Notes: a model not told the origin generated them from the letters alone. A stretch of 64,000 nucleotides of DNA from Acidimicrobiales bacterium (GCA_020628865.1 JAHDEJ010000028.1:1-64000); one strand, 5' to 3'. Positions 33,520 to 43,345 are shown, counted from the first letter of the stretch. A program made the numbers and translations.

Positions 33520-34686
33520 TCAGAAGCCCGGCGTTTCCCATCGCCGTGCCTGCAGCTCGCCGTCCACGAGGTCGAGGTAGTCGAGCGCAGCTGCATCGAG
33601 CCAGCTTCCGCTGAACCAGGCCCCCACGCAGCCATCGACATTGCCCGCCACACCGCCGGCGAGCCAGGAGAACCCGCCTTCGTAGCATGTACGGAGCCAG
33701 GCCAATGCGTAATCCACTCCGAACGCGGTCGAGAGCGCAGAACGTGGATAGGTGCCGAGGTGCACGCTGCCCTTCACCTGCAACAAGCCGTAGCTCTGAT
33801 GACACGGACGGGGCAGACCGAGCTGTGAGCAGGCCACGGCGTCGGTCGTTTCGTCGCCGAGCGTCGACATTCGCCAGCTCGACTCGACGACCGCACGGGC
33901 CATCGTGAGATCCTCATCGAATCCCCACTTGCAGGCGCCCCAGCGAAGGATGTCGATCGTCGTTCCGCTGAACGACCCGTCCACCCGGGGTGAGTAGCGG
34001 GTGTTCCACTCGGGATCCGCTCCATCGACGTTGACGAGAGGACCGCCCGTCGCCCCGTTGGGCTCCAGATTCTCCGGGCGGTGTTCGACACCGGTACTGA
34101 GCGATCGAACCTGCGCAGCGCACTGCCGGCTCGTCGGCAGCGGCGACCCCGGGGGCAGCTGGGCGAAGTAGCCGGAGTTGCAGGCTGTCGCGAATTCGGC
34201 GGAACACGTGTTGCGACCCTGGGCGTCGACGGCCGTGTCGACACCGGCGCCGCCGATCAACGTGTCGTCGGCGGACCCTCCTTCGAGCCGGTCGCTGCCC
34301 GCCGACCCGCGAACCGTGTCGCGGCCTCCGCCACCTTCGAGATGGTCGGTGCCACGTCCGCCATTCAGAAAGTCTCGACCCGATTCACCCATGAGGACGT
34401 CGTTGCCCGCGCCACCATTGAGCCGATCCACACCCTCGCCTCCGCAGATCACGTCGTTCCCGGCACCACCCGAAATGCGGTCCCGTCCCCCCAAGCCGGC
34501 GATGACGTCGTCGTTCGGCGTGCCACTGATCCGGTCGGCTCCGTCGGTGCCCACGATCGTCGCGACCTTTCCCGCGCAGAGGGGGATGTGATCGGCGGCC
34601 AGTTCGGCCGGAGCTCGGAGCGAGAGCACGCCGGCGACGATCGCCGCCGCCCCCATCATCAGAACCACGGATCGCAATCGCCTCAT
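33520..34686 (-). CDS. Secreted RTX-repeat protein with lysozyme-like domain
   Basis: A 388-residue exported protein: signal peptide (residues 1-31), RTX calcium-binding nonapeptides (about 43-160, GGAGNDVICGGEGVDRL and others), then a C-terminal domain resembling lytic transglycosylases. The likely catalytic Glu is Glu268 in ARAVVESSWR, followed by SYGLLQVKGS, the usual S-Y-G-hydrophobic-Q motif of SLT folds. The order (RTX before enzyme) is the reverse of the M23-RTX protein. AGGTGG precedes the ATG at 34686. Last gene of the leftward polysaccharide operon, 9 bp after its neighbour. Confidence 0.75.
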   Translation of the reverse strand: MRRLRSVVLMMGAAAIVAGVLSLRAPAELAADHIPLCAGKVATIVGTDGADRISGTPNDDVIAGLGGRDRISGGAGNDVICGGEGVDRLNGGAGNDVLMGESGRDFLNGGRGTDHLEGGGGRDTVRGSAGSDRLEGGSADDTLIGGAGVDTAVDAQGRNTCSAEFATACNSGYFAQLPPGSPLPTSRQCAAQVRSLSTGVEHRPENLEPNGATGGPLVNVDGADPEWNTRYSPRVDGSFSGTTIDILRWGACKWGFDEDLTMARAVVESSWRMSTLGDETTDAVACSQLGLPRPCHQSYGLLQVKGSVHLGTYPRSALSTAFGVDYALAWLRTCYEGGFSWLAGGVAGNVDGCVGAWFSGSWLDAAALDYLDLVDGELQARRWETPGF

Positions 34687-34695
34687 CGGTACCAC

Positions 34696-35676
34696 CTACC
34701 CGAAGTTCCGATACAGCAGGGCGCCGGCGTCGGCGGCGACATCGTGTGGAACCCCTTCGCGAGTGAAGAGCCGAGTCAACTCACCGAGCAGCCGCCCACC
34801 CGCCGCCGCGTGCGGGTCGATGGATGCGGACGGGTTCCAGTGCAACGAGACCAGCGGCCGCTCCTCGGTTGCGAATGCGCGCTTGAAGTGGAGAAGCCCG
34901 GGCTGGTCGGTGTCGCTCCGACCGAGATCCATCGACGCGCTCCCCACCTCGACCGCATGCCGGCAGCCCGCAGCGAGAAGGCCGGTGGCCGGTCGCTTCG
35001 GAACATTGAGCGACGCGCTGAACTTGTAGTACGTCTGCGACCCGTGGGTGAGGAACACTGCCCCGGCCACACAGACACCGTCGCGATGGGCGCTCACGAC
35101 GACGAGATCATCGCCGAAGCGTTCGTGCAGGCTCCGGAAGAAGTCGAGGGGCTGGGCAAGCATTCCGAACTTCGTTCGCCGGAGGTCGACATGCAGCGAG
35201 TGGAACACCTCGAGGTCGGCCCAGCACGAGGAGACTCTGATCGTCGTTCCGTCGCGCTCGGTTCGACGAACCTTCGTGCGGAATGCAGTGGTGCGGGTCG
35301 CAAACCACTCGTCGAATCCCTCTCGGAGATCGATGCCGTGCCACACCACCTCGCCTTCCGACCGGTCGAATACCTGATCGGACAGTGCGAGTTCGTTCCG
35401 GAACGGCCGGAGCACCACGGGCGCGTCGTGACACATCAGCTCGTCTCGGAACTCGGTCCAGCTCGCCGCACGGTCGATGTGGGGGTCGGCGAAGTCGGAG
35501 AACGGGATCGAGACGACCCGACGCCCGCGAACGTCGTCGAGGATCGAGTACCAGGCGCGCTCCGTTCCGTCCTCCGAACGCCATTCGCGAATCGTCAGGT
35601 CGAAGCCGTCTTCGACGGCACCCCGCCACCGCGCACTCTCGAAGAGCAGCTCGGCGTCGTCAATGGGCGAGATCAT
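34696..35676 (-). CDS. FemAB/GNAT-like acyltransferase of the exopolysaccharide locus
   Basis: A 326-residue protein with the double-GNAT layout of FemAB-like proteins: FRTKVRRTERDG and the central RRTKFGMLAQPLDFFRSLHERF segment, then GVCVAGAVFLTHGSQTYYKFSAS and LDLGRSDTDQPGLLHFKRAF. The last two are close to the pattern found in FemAB-like proteins of PEP-CTERM/exopolysaccharide loci. It probably transfers an acyl or aminoacyl group to the polymer or its lipid carrier. Its ATG overlaps the stop of the polymerase-transferase fusion gene (ATGA); GGAAGG precedes it. Confidence 0.72.
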   Translation of the reverse strand: MISPIDDAELLFESARWRGAVEDGFDLTIREWRSEDGTERAWYSILDDVRGRRVVSIPFSDFADPHIDRAASWTEFRDELMCHDAPVVLRPFRNELALSDQVFDRSEGEVVWHGIDLREGFDEWFATRTTAFRTKVRRTERDGTTIRVSSCWADLEVFHSLHVDLRRTKFGMLAQPLDFFRSLHERFGDDLVVVSAHRDGVCVAGAVFLTHGSQTYYKFSASLNVPKRPATGLLAAGCRHAVEVGSASMDLGRSDTDQPGLLHFKRAFATEERPLVSLHWNPSASIDPHAAAGGRLLGELTRLFTREGVPHDVAADAGALLYRNFG

Positions 35677-38063
35677 GTCGCACCTTCCTTCGCCCGCAGC
35701 GACCCTACCGTGTCGATGACACACCGGAGGTCGCGCCGAAGGCCGGCGGTTGCGACGTAGTCCAGATCGAGCTCGAGCATCGTGTGCATCGACAACTCTT
35801 CGCGACCCTGCGACTGCCACAGACCGGTGAGTCCGGGCAGGGCAACGAGGCGTCGCCGCAGGCGGGACTCGAACAGCTCGACCTCCCAGATGAGCGACGG
35901 TCGGGGGCCGACGATCGACATCTTGCCTCGAAGGACGTTCACGAGCTGGGGCAGCTCATCGAGTGAGGTTCGCCGGAGGAACGCGCCGATGCTCGTCACC
36001 CGACTCGCGTTGAAGCTCTTGCTCGGTGGTGCCTGGCCGAGAATCTCGAGCCGGTTGTGTGCCCGAGCAGCCGCATCGTCGGATCCGGTGGTCATGGTTC
36101 GGAACTTCAGCATCTCGAACGGCAGTCCGCCCCGACCGATCCTGATCTGACGGAAGAGCGCGGGACCGGTGGACGACCGACGAACCGCCACGGCGATCGA
36201 CAGGAACAGCGGCGCAAGCACCAGGAGGCCGGTCAATGCGAGCGCGACATCGAACGACCGCTTCCACCGGGGTGTGGAGTGTGTCAGGTCGAACCGAATC
36301 GGGAGGGGGCCGGTGGGCTCCGCCAATCGACTCATCCGCGCGTCCGTCACGGGAACACGGCTTCGTTCGAGGTCCCGGGCTGCGCGTGCCAGCCGACGCA
36401 GGGCGCCCGCATCGTCGATCGTCGTCTCCGGTGTCGACAGGGATCGGAATCGGAGCGACCCCGCCATCAACATCACGGCGCGCCACGCAAGAGCTTCGGC
36501 CGCCGGATCCTCTGCGAACAACGGCGTGGCCAGTCGACCGTGGAGTCCGTCGTGGCAGCGGATGACCTCCAGTCTCGTCGCGGCAATGACGTCACCACCG
36601 TGGTTGACCATCACGGTGAAACCGGCCGCCGGATCCCCGGCGATTCCTGACGCAGCCGGTGCGCTGCTCGACCCTGTCCGGCGCGAGCGCAGCGCAACCA
36701 CTCGGCGGTCGAGCTCGCCCCCCGACTCAGCGATCTGCAACCGGGCGAGCATGGGCGCCGGATTTGTCGGCCCCCGCAACACATCGAGCCAGCTCTCGGT
36801 CTCGCGTTCCGACGCCCGCAATGCGGGAGAGGTGCACGACACCGTCATGGCGAGCAGCACGTAGAAGACATCGGCCCCGCCTCGCAACGTCAGATGCGGG
36901 TCGAGCAACAGCAGGACGGCCATGACCGCGACGGCGATCTGGGTGCTGGGTGCCACCGAAGCTCCGCCCGGATCGGACGGTCGAACGGCGCGCGCAGTAC
37001 GCCACGAGACGGTGAGCATCCAGCCAGCAGCGAGGAGAAGCGGCACTCCCCCGACCCAAAGCAGCCACAGATAGCCACTCTCCAGATAGACCGACTCGCG
37101 CCACGTGTCGGGAGGAACGATCACGGCGTCCGGGCGCACTCCGAGCATCCAGCCACCGTCTCCCAGCTCCGGGAGGAAGAGCCTCGTCACATTCACCCAT
37201 CGGATGACCCAGCTCTCGGGTAGCCCCCAGACGTTCTGTGTGTCGGCAAGGCGAGCCGCCAGCACCGGACGGAGTACGAGCGCTCCGGGTATCGCCAACA
37301 CCGCCAGCAGGCGCAGGACATCCATCGTTCGTCGATGGATGAGGGCGACCGTACCGGCAACGACTCCGAGCCCGATCGCAGAGCTGAACTGTCCCGATGC
37401 AACCGCACCGACCAGGAGCACTGCGCTCGCCGCCAGCCAGCCGGACGACCGCCGTACGGTTGCCAGTGTGACGGCGATGCCGAAGGCAAGCACGATGTAC
37501 GCGCCGGTCGCGATCGGGGAACCGAGCGTGGTGCTCCCCCGGCGATCGGCAACGAATCGCGCCTCCTCGGCCGTGCTCACGAACCACCTCGAGAGGACAT
37601 CGAGGACAGGTGCGACCCGCAGCACCTGCAAGAGCCCGATCGCGCTGAGGACGATGCCGGCGAAGACGACCGCTCGGAGAACCGCATGCATGTCGGCCAC
37701 CCGTTCGACTGCGATACGGGTGACGAAGTACAGCAGTGCGTACTTGATCAGCGGGAAGGCCGACAGAAGGTTCTCCTGGTCGACCGGTGTGCCCCGGGCC
37801 GTCATCCAGAGAAGCGGCAGGGCCGAGCCGGCCAGGGCGAGAAGTCCGATCGCCACATCGAGCTTCGCAATCGAAACGACGACGCGACGGCCGTCCATCC
37901 ACGCTCTCCAGAGCATGCCGACGACGCCGGCCGTGACGACCAGCAACACCAATTCGGACACCCGAAGCAGTGGCACTGGTCGACCCCGGGGAATTCCTGC
38001 AACCAGGGGCACGACGACGACATAGGCGACGATCAACATGGCGGGCCCTCGGACACCGATCAT
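35673..38063 (-). CDS. Fusion of Wzy-like polymerase and initiating glycosyl-1-phosphate transferase
   Basis: A 796-residue membrane protein joining two functions normally encoded apart. Residues 1-420 hold about ten hydrophobic helices with an O-antigen-ligase/Wzy-like pattern, including a large periplasmic loop around WVIRWVNVTRLFLPELGDGGW. Residues 420-597 are a soluble linker region. Residues 598-796 are a complete bacterial sugar transferase (WcaJ/PglC type): WKRSFDVALALTGLLVLAPLF membrane helix, GPALFRQIRIGRGG, MLKFRTM, TSLDELPQL (catalytic Asp-Glu about 702-703) and VGPRPSLIWE. It would load the first sugar phosphate onto undecaprenyl phosphate and polymerise the finished units. The ATG at 38063 overlaps the flippase stop. 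Confidence 0.82.
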   Translation of the reverse strand: MIGVRGPAMLIVAYVVVVPLVAGIPRGRPVPLLRVSELVLLVVTAGVVGMLWRAWMDGRRVVVSIAKLDVAIGLLALAGSALPLLWMTARGTPVDQENLLSAFPLIKYALLYFVTRIAVERVADMHAVLRAVVFAGIVLSAIGLLQVLRVAPVLDVLSRWFVSTAEEARFVADRRGSTTLGSPIATGAYIVLAFGIAVTLATVRRSSGWLAASAVLLVGAVASGQFSSAIGLGVVAGTVALIHRRTMDVLRLLAVLAIPGALVLRPVLAARLADTQNVWGLPESWVIRWVNVTRLFLPELGDGGWMLGVRPDAVIVPPDTWRESVYLESGYLWLLWVGGVPLLLAAGWMLTVSWRTARAVRPSDPGGASVAPSTQIAVAVMAVLLLLDPHLTLRGGADVFYVLLAMTVSCTSPALRASERETESWLDVLRGPTNPAPMLARLQIAESGGELDRRVVALRSRRTGSSSAPAASGIAGDPAAGFTVMVNHGGDVIAATRLEVIRCHDGLHGRLATPLFAEDPAAEALAWRAVMLMAGSLRFRSLSTPETTIDDAGALRRLARAARDLERSRVPVTDARMSRLAEPTGPLPIRFDLTHSTPRWKRSFDVALALTGLLVLAPLFLSIAVAVRRSSTGPALFRQIRIGRGGLPFEMLKFRTMTTGSDDAAARAHNRLEILGQAPPSKSFNASRVTSIGAFLRRTSLDELPQLVNVLRGKMSIVGPRPSLIWEVELFESRLRRRLVALPGLTGLWQSQGREELSMHTMLELDLDYVATAGLRRDLRCVIDTVGSLRAKEGAT

Positions 38064-39652
38064 GCGTCGGCGCCCTCTCCGAGTTCGGCGACGATGTCGC
38101 GCCAGTCTCGACCGAAGCGAGACGTCACCCACGAAGTGGACAGGAAGATCACGACGAAGAGGCCGGCCAGGGCCGGCGTGGACGCAGCGGCGCCGCCGAT
38201 GTTCGATGCGCCGCGCACCCCGACGACCAGCGCACCCGCCGCTCCGGCGGCGACGACCACAGCGGCCGCGCTGCGACGCAACAGGGTTGTCGCCGACGAA
38301 TCGACCAGCGAGGAGTGGGCGACGCCAGTCGCCACGAGGTCGCCGACACTGACGACAAGACCCAGACCGAGCAGGAGCATCGGCCCCTCCATGGACGCAA
38401 CGACGATCGGCAGACCCACCGCCGTGCACACGGCTCGAACGACCGACGATCGGCGGATGCCGGCCAGGTGCTCGGCTGCCATCGACGACTGCCGCACCAC
38501 CTCGAACAGCGCATTGCACGCAGCACCAACACCGAGTCCGAGAATCGCCAGCCCGAGCATCTCGACGGCGCCAGGGTCGTCGAAGCGGCCGACGGCGATC
38601 AGGGCCGCCAATTCCGAATGCAGGGAGACCATCGCGGCCCCAGCGGGTATGGCCACCCACCCCGCCAACGCGAGCGCGGCCTGGTACCGCCGCACCTGCC
38701 CCGGCGACCGCGAGGGCTGACGAGCGAGGGCGGGAAGCGCAGCGGCGGCGACAGGCCGGCCGGCCAACGCCGTCGGGAGGTGGTAGCCGAGATAGGCGAT
38801 CTCGAAGCTCTGCACACCACCGACGCCGGCGAATGTTGCGGCGACCACCAGCAGAAGACTCTGCGCCGACACGACCGTCGACCACCCGAGCGACTCGCGG
38901 ATCGGTGCCACCAACGATCGGACGTCGTCATCGCGAACCTCGAAGCCGAGCCGGATTCGGCCGACGGCTCGACGGGCGCCGATGTACTGGATCAGCAGAT
39001 GGGCGAGCACTGCAATCCACGAGCCCCCGACGAGCCAGAGCAGTGTGGCGGTGCTCGGAGAAGTCACGTCGGAGTTGAGACCCACCACGACCACCGTGCC
39101 GATCACCCCCAGGTTCTCGAGGATCGACGCCATCGACGGAAGGAGGAACTTCGATCGGGAATGTTGAATGGCCACCAGCACACTGATCGCCCCGTAGACG
39201 ACGGTTTGGGGGATGATGCCGAGGAGAAGGATGGCAGCGATGCGTCGAGCTTCGGGCCCGACCTCGGAGTCGTAACCGCTCGTGAACAGGTCGGCGAGCA
39301 CCGGCACGAAGAGAACTGCCCCGACGCCGACGATTGCCAAGCCCGCCACGCAGAGACCCAACGCGTTCGCCCGGAGCCGATCGGCCCGTTCGTGCTCCCC
39401 ACGATCCTCGGCCCGTACCAACGGCGGGACGAGAATCGAGCTGATCGCCGAACCCGCGACGATCATGAAGAGTGTCGCCGGCAACGCATTGACCGCGACG
39501 AACAGGTCGCCGACGAGTGTCGGTCCGAGCACCGCGGCCGAGACGACGACCCGCACCAGTCCGGACAGACGACTCGACGCAGTCCCGACGGCGAGGACCG
39601 CCGATGACGACACGACCGACGGCCGCTCGCCCGTACTCGACCCCGACCCCAC
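38060..39652 (-). CDS. MurJ/Wzx-like lipid-linked oligosaccharide flippase
   Basis: A polytopic membrane protein of about 530 residues with roughly 14 helices. The first helix region VLAVGTASSRLSGLVRVVVSAAVLG matches the MurJ/MviN start (LGxxSRxxGxxR). It probably flips the undecaprenyl-linked repeat unit for this locus. The start is uncertain: the GTG at 39652, 4 bp after the wzz-like stop, avoids a 97-bp overlap that the first in-frame start at 39754 would cause. It is coupled to the downstream fusion gene by ATGA. Confidence 0.8.
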   Translation of the reverse strand: MGSGSSTGERPSVVSSSAVLAVGTASSRLSGLVRVVVSAAVLGPTLVGDLFVAVNALPATLFMIVAGSAISSILVPPLVRAEDRGEHERADRLRANALGLCVAGLAIVGVGAVLFVPVLADLFTSGYDSEVGPEARRIAAILLLGIIPQTVVYGAISVLVAIQHSRSKFLLPSMASILENLGVIGTVVVVGLNSDVTSPSTATLLWLVGGSWIAVLAHLLIQYIGARRAVGRIRLGFEVRDDDVRSLVAPIRESLGWSTVVSAQSLLLVVAATFAGVGGVQSFEIAYLGYHLPTALAGRPVAAAALPALARQPSRSPGQVRRYQAALALAGWVAIPAGAAMVSLHSELAALIAVGRFDDPGAVEMLGLAILGLGVGAACNALFEVVRQSSMAAEHLAGIRRSSVVRAVCTAVGLPIVVASMEGPMLLLGLGLVVSVGDLVATGVAHSSLVDSSATTLLRRSAAAVVVAAGAAGALVVGVRGASNIGGAAASTPALAGLFVVIFLSTSWVTSRFGRDWRDIVAELGEGADA

Positions 39653-39657
39653 GGGGA

Positions 39658-40818
39658 TCAGCTCGTTCGACGAAGCTGGATCTGGCGACGCCGCACGATC
39701 CGCCCCACCAGGAGCGCCGGAATCAGCGCAATGAGCGCACCGGCCGCCGCCCATTGGATGGCTGGGTCCAGCGGGGGATCGATTCGCTCCGCCGGCGGCA
39801 TCAGGATGCGGATGGGAGCTGCGGTCGCTCCCCGCAGTGCTCGTTCGGCCTGTTCGCGTTCGACTGCCTCGAGCGACGTCCGCACCGTCTCGATCCGGCG
39901 AAGCGTTGCGTCGGGGCGAGCAAGTCCGATCTCGATCTCGCCGCGCCGGACGCGGACCCCCTCGAGCTCCGCGATGAGATCGTCTCGAGCCGCCGCTTCG
40001 CTCTCGCGTTCCTCCGCTGCGCCGACACGAATGGACAACGGCAGATCGGGATCCGAGCTCTGTCGGTCCAGTTCCCGAATTCGTTCGTCCAGACGGTCGA
40101 CCTGATCCGCGACGGTCTGCTCTCGCGCTGCGAGCGCGACGTCCTCGAGCTGCACCTCCGTCCGCTGGTCGGCAACGACCTCGAGTTCGGCGAGCTCGGC
40201 GTTGAGGGCAGCCGCCCGATCGTCCAATCCGTCCGAGTCCACGGGCAGCGCGTCGGCGCTCAACCGGAGATACTCGTCGACGATGCGTTCGGTGAGCGCA
40301 ATCGCTCGGCCCAGATCGGCATCGGCAACCTCGAGCCGGATCACCTCGCTCAACTCCACGATCGACACGTTCACGGCGGAGCGAAGTTCCCGGGGCGACA
40401 TCCCGAATTCGTCCGCCACCGGACTCAGCACGGCATCGCTCTCCAGCGTGACGACCTGCGTCAGGATCCGACGGTCCTCCCGCAGGAACGCATCCGGGAG
40501 CGACTCGTCGAGGGTGTAGACGAACTCGGTGCGAGCGACTGCGTCACGATCGCGCGAGTTGCCGAGCACCGCACCGATCAGCGCCCCGATGCAGACCACG
40601 ACGGCCATCGCGGTCAATATCCGGCCCAACTCCGGTACCGACATCTGTTCGGAACTGAGCGGACGATGCCACGTCTCCGACGTCGGTGGATCGTCGACCG
40701 CCGGAGACCTGTCGCCATCGAGCACCTCGATGTCGTCGGTGTCCGCTCTGAGGTCGACGTCGGCATCGGGTTTCGAGACCGATGGCCGCTGCTCCTCTTC
40801 GAGCTCGAATGTGCTCAT
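39658..40818 (-). CDS. Wzz-like polysaccharide chain-length determinant
   Basis: A 386-residue protein with an N-terminal cytoplasmic region, a first transmembrane helix near residue 75 (ILTAMAVVVCIGALIGAVLG), a long periplasmic coiled-coil region (Glu/Arg/Leu-rich, about residues 110-330) and a second helix near the C-terminus (IQWAAAGALIALIPALLVGRIV). This is the Wzz/GumC topology. No tyrosine-kinase domain is fused. GGAGG precedes the ATG at 40818, which overlaps the aminotransferase stop. Confidence 0.8.
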   Translation of the reverse strand: MSTFELEEEQRPSVSKPDADVDLRADTDDIEVLDGDRSPAVDDPPTSETWHRPLSSEQMSVPELGRILTAMAVVVCIGALIGAVLGNSRDRDAVARTEFVYTLDESLPDAFLREDRRILTQVVTLESDAVLSPVADEFGMSPRELRSAVNVSIVELSEVIRLEVADADLGRAIALTERIVDEYLRLSADALPVDSDGLDDRAAALNAELAELEVVADQRTEVQLEDVALAAREQTVADQVDRLDERIRELDRQSSDPDLPLSIRVGAAEERESEAAARDDLIAELEGVRVRRGEIEIGLARPDATLRRIETVRTSLEAVEREQAERALRGATAAPIRILMPPAERIDPPLDPAIQWAAAGALIALIPALLVGRIVRRRQIQLRRTS

Positions 40819-41960
40819 GTGTTCGCCTCCCGCTCGGTGTGTTCCAGCACGGCGGTCACCACCGCCTCGACATCGTGATCGCGCATCGTGGGGTGCATCG
40901 GAATCGACAACTGTCGCCTCGCAGCCTCCTCCGCGACCGGAAGGGTGACCGACGAGGTCCCCTCGAAGGCCGGTTGCAGATGACACGGCGTGGCGTAGTG
41001 GATCCCCGACTCGATGCCGCACTCCGCCAAGTACCGACGCAAACCGTCGCGATCATCCACGCGGACGACCTCGAGGTGATGCACCGACTGGCTGCCGGGG
41101 ACCGTTCCGACCATCTGGACCGAGCTCCCGTCGAACGCTTCGGAATACTGCGCATGCACCCGTTTGCGAGCAGCATTCCATGCATCCAGGTGTGGCAGCT
41201 TGATGTCGAGGAACTGCGCTTGGAGGGAGTCGAGACGACTGTTCCGCCCCACGATCGTGTGCAGATGATGATCGGCCCGGCCGTGGTTCGCCATCGTTCG
41301 CACGCACCGGGCAAGCGCCGGGTCGTTGGTCACGACCGCGCCGCCGTCACCGAGTGCCCCGAGGTTCTTCCCGGGGTAGAAGCTGAACGTCGAAGCGTTG
41401 CCGAACGAACCGGCGCGTCGCCCTCGGAACTCGGCGCCATGGGCTTGGGCTGCGTCCTCGACCACTGCAATTCCGGCCGCGGCGGCGGTGGCCATGATCG
41501 CGTCCATGTCGGGGATCTGGCCGTAGAGGTGCACCACGATCACCGCAGCGGTTCGCGGCGTGACCGCGGCTGCGATCTGTTCGGCGCCGACCAGCAACGT
41601 GTCCGGGTCGACGTCGACGAACGTGGGCTGCGCTCCGACGTTCGCAACCGCCTCCGCCGTCGCCACGAACGTGTTCGCCGGGATGATCACTTCGTCACCG
41701 GGACCGATACGGAGAGCGGCCAGTACGAGTTCGAGCGCGTCCGTGCCGTTCCCGACGCCGATCGCATGATCGACGCCACAGAACTCGGCCCAGCGGTCCT
41801 CAAATCGTTCGACTCTTCCGATGAACGACGACGTGGTTAGTGCAGAGCGCCAGGCATCGTCCAACTCGGCCCGAAGCGGGTCGTGGAGTGCAGCCAGATC
41901 CAGAAACGCCACCGGACGCGAGGACCTCGGAGTTTCCGGCGGGTGGAGCGAGAGCGTCAT
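40815..41960 (-). CDS. DegT/DnrJ/EryC1 family aminotransferase
   Basis: A 381-residue sugar aminotransferase. PLP-site motifs are GNGTDALELVLAALRIGPGDEV, VEDAAQAHGAEF and the Schiff-base lysine in SFYPGKNLGALGDGGAVVT. It likely makes an amino sugar nucleotide for the polymer, in partnership with the upstream oxidoreductase. The ATG at 41960 has GAGGGG 8 bases upstream; an open frame continues 69 bases further. 10 bp separate it from the oxidoreductase stop. Confidence 0.88.
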   Translation of the reverse strand: MTLSLHPPETPRSSRPVAFLDLAALHDPLRAELDDAWRSALTTSSFIGRVERFEDRWAEFCGVDHAIGVGNGTDALELVLAALRIGPGDEVIIPANTFVATAEAVANVGAQPTFVDVDPDTLLVGAEQIAAAVTPRTAAVIVVHLYGQIPDMDAIMATAAAAGIAVVEDAAQAHGAEFRGRRAGSFGNASTFSFYPGKNLGALGDGGAVVTNDPALARCVRTMANHGRADHHLHTIVGRNSRLDSLQAQFLDIKLPHLDAWNAARKRVHAQYSEAFDGSSVQMVGTVPGSQSVHHLEVVRVDDRDGLRRYLAECGIESGIHYATPCHLQPAFEGTSSVTLPVAEEAARRQLSIPMHPTMRDHDVEAVVTAVLEHTEREANT

Positions 41961-41970
41961 GTCGAGCCCC

Positions 41971-43011
41971 TCACGCCGACGCAGCGATCGAACCGCTGCG
42001 GGCGGGAAGCTCGGTCGGGACGAGCACACCGCCTTCCTGACACGATCTGTCTGCCGCTTCGAGTACCCGAACGACGACCAGGCCGTCCCAGCCGTCGACG
42101 ATCGGACGCACGCCGGTCAGCGCGCTGCGAACGAAGTCCTCCAGCTCTGCTCGCAACGGCTCGTGGTCGGCGAGCGCGGGAGCGATCGTGTCGCCGTGCC
42201 GGTATTCGACGTCCATCGACGAGCCGACAGGATGCACTCGGGTCTCTCGTCCCCGGTCGTAGATCCGGATGCGCTCATCGGCGAGGTCGTCGTACACGAC
42301 CATCCGTTCCGAACCGACGAGGGTGGTTCGACGAACCTTGACCGGGTCGAGCCAGCTGCTGCGCACCGTGGCATCCATGCCTCGCCGCTCGAAACTCATT
42401 CGAAGTGAAGCGACGTCTTCCGCGAACGGCTGGGTGTGACGAGCTCCCCAAGCGCTGACCGCGTCGGGCACGTCGTCGAGAACGGTGACGGCGATCGAGA
42501 TGTCATGGACGGCGAGATCCCACAACACGTTCACGTCGTGCCGATACAGACCGAGGTTGAGTCGCGACGAATCCATGAAGTGGAGTTGGCCGAGCCGGCC
42601 AGAGTCGACCAGCTCGCGCATCTTCCAGACGGCACTGTCATACGCAAACGTGTGGCCGACGGCGAGCGTGAGCCGTCGTTCTTCGGCGAGCTCGTACAAA
42701 CGCTGCGCATCCACGGAGCTGGTGGCAAGCGGCTTCTCGACCAAGCAGTGTTTACCCGCCTCGAGCGCCTCGGCCGCCAGCTCGGCATGCGACTCTGGCG
42801 GCGTTGCAATGACCACCGCATCGACCGCATCCAAACCGTCCCCCAGCCGGTCGAAACCAACCGAGACGGCATGCTCTTGCATCACTCTTTCTCGGATGTC
42901 TCGCCGTGAATCGATGACGACGAGTTCACCCACTTCTCCCATGGACGCGAGCACGCGCACGTGCTTCGCACCCCAGTAGCCACATCCGACCACGCCCACC
43001 CGTATGTCCAT
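41971..43011 (-). CDS. Gfo/Idh/MocA family sugar-nucleotide oxidoreductase
   Basis: A 346-residue NAD(P)-binding protein: the Rossmann motif VGVVGCGYWGAKHVRVLA is at the N-terminus, and the conserved EKPLATSS follows, with HTFAYDSAVWKM and DLAVHDISIA downstream. Such enzymes make the 3-keto sugar nucleotide that a DegT aminotransferase then aminates, as in WlbA/WlbE-type pairs. It is the first gene of the leftward exopolysaccharide operon; the promoter must lie in the 334-bp gap to the right. GGAG lies 6 bases before the ATG. Confidence 0.85.
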   Translation of the reverse strand: MDIRVGVVGCGYWGAKHVRVLASMGEVGELVVIDSRRDIRERVMQEHAVSVGFDRLGDGLDAVDAVVIATPPESHAELAAEALEAGKHCLVEKPLATSSVDAQRLYELAEERRLTLAVGHTFAYDSAVWKMRELVDSGRLGQLHFMDSSRLNLGLYRHDVNVLWDLAVHDISIAVTVLDDVPDAVSAWGARHTQPFAEDVASLRMSFERRGMDATVRSSWLDPVKVRRTTLVGSERMVVYDDLADERIRIYDRGRETRVHPVGSSMDVEYRHGDTIAPALADHEPLRAELEDFVRSALTGVRPIVDGWDGLVVVRVLEAADRSCQEGGVLVPTELPARSGSIAASA

Positions 43012-43345
43012 TGACCGCTCCGACCGCCTTCCACCTGGGGACCGACCTTAGGCGGCCGATTGCGAGCCAAACAACTGAAATCTGCTGACGCATCAATGCG
43101 GCAGGCGACGTCCGCTCCGGTCTATGGCATCCATGACACCGATCGACCGCCGTCGCGTGCGTCCGCTGACCGAGCGCGAGAGAACGCCCATACCGTTGAA
43201 CGGGAACGCGACAATCGATCGCAATTCGACCCGTCTCGGCGAGCGATGGGCCGATGAAATGAGGACGAAGCCGGCTCGCCAACGCCGATTGGCAACGACG
43301 TCCATTGGGTAGAATTCCTCAAGGACGAAACGCCGAACGCGGCAG
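43012..43345. other. Intergenic region upstream of the exopolysaccharide operon
   Basis: A 334-bp gap with only short open frames that lack ribosome-binding sequences or recognisable products. It lies upstream of the oxidoreductase gene, so it should contain the promoter of the seven-gene leftward operon, but I cannot fix -10/-35 elements. No tRNA or strong hairpin seen. Confidence 0.5.

Noticed and set aside
37970..39607. A 545-codon open frame on the plus strand
   Set aside because: It is antisense to the flippase and fusion genes and reads as Arg/His/Asp-rich shadow composition.
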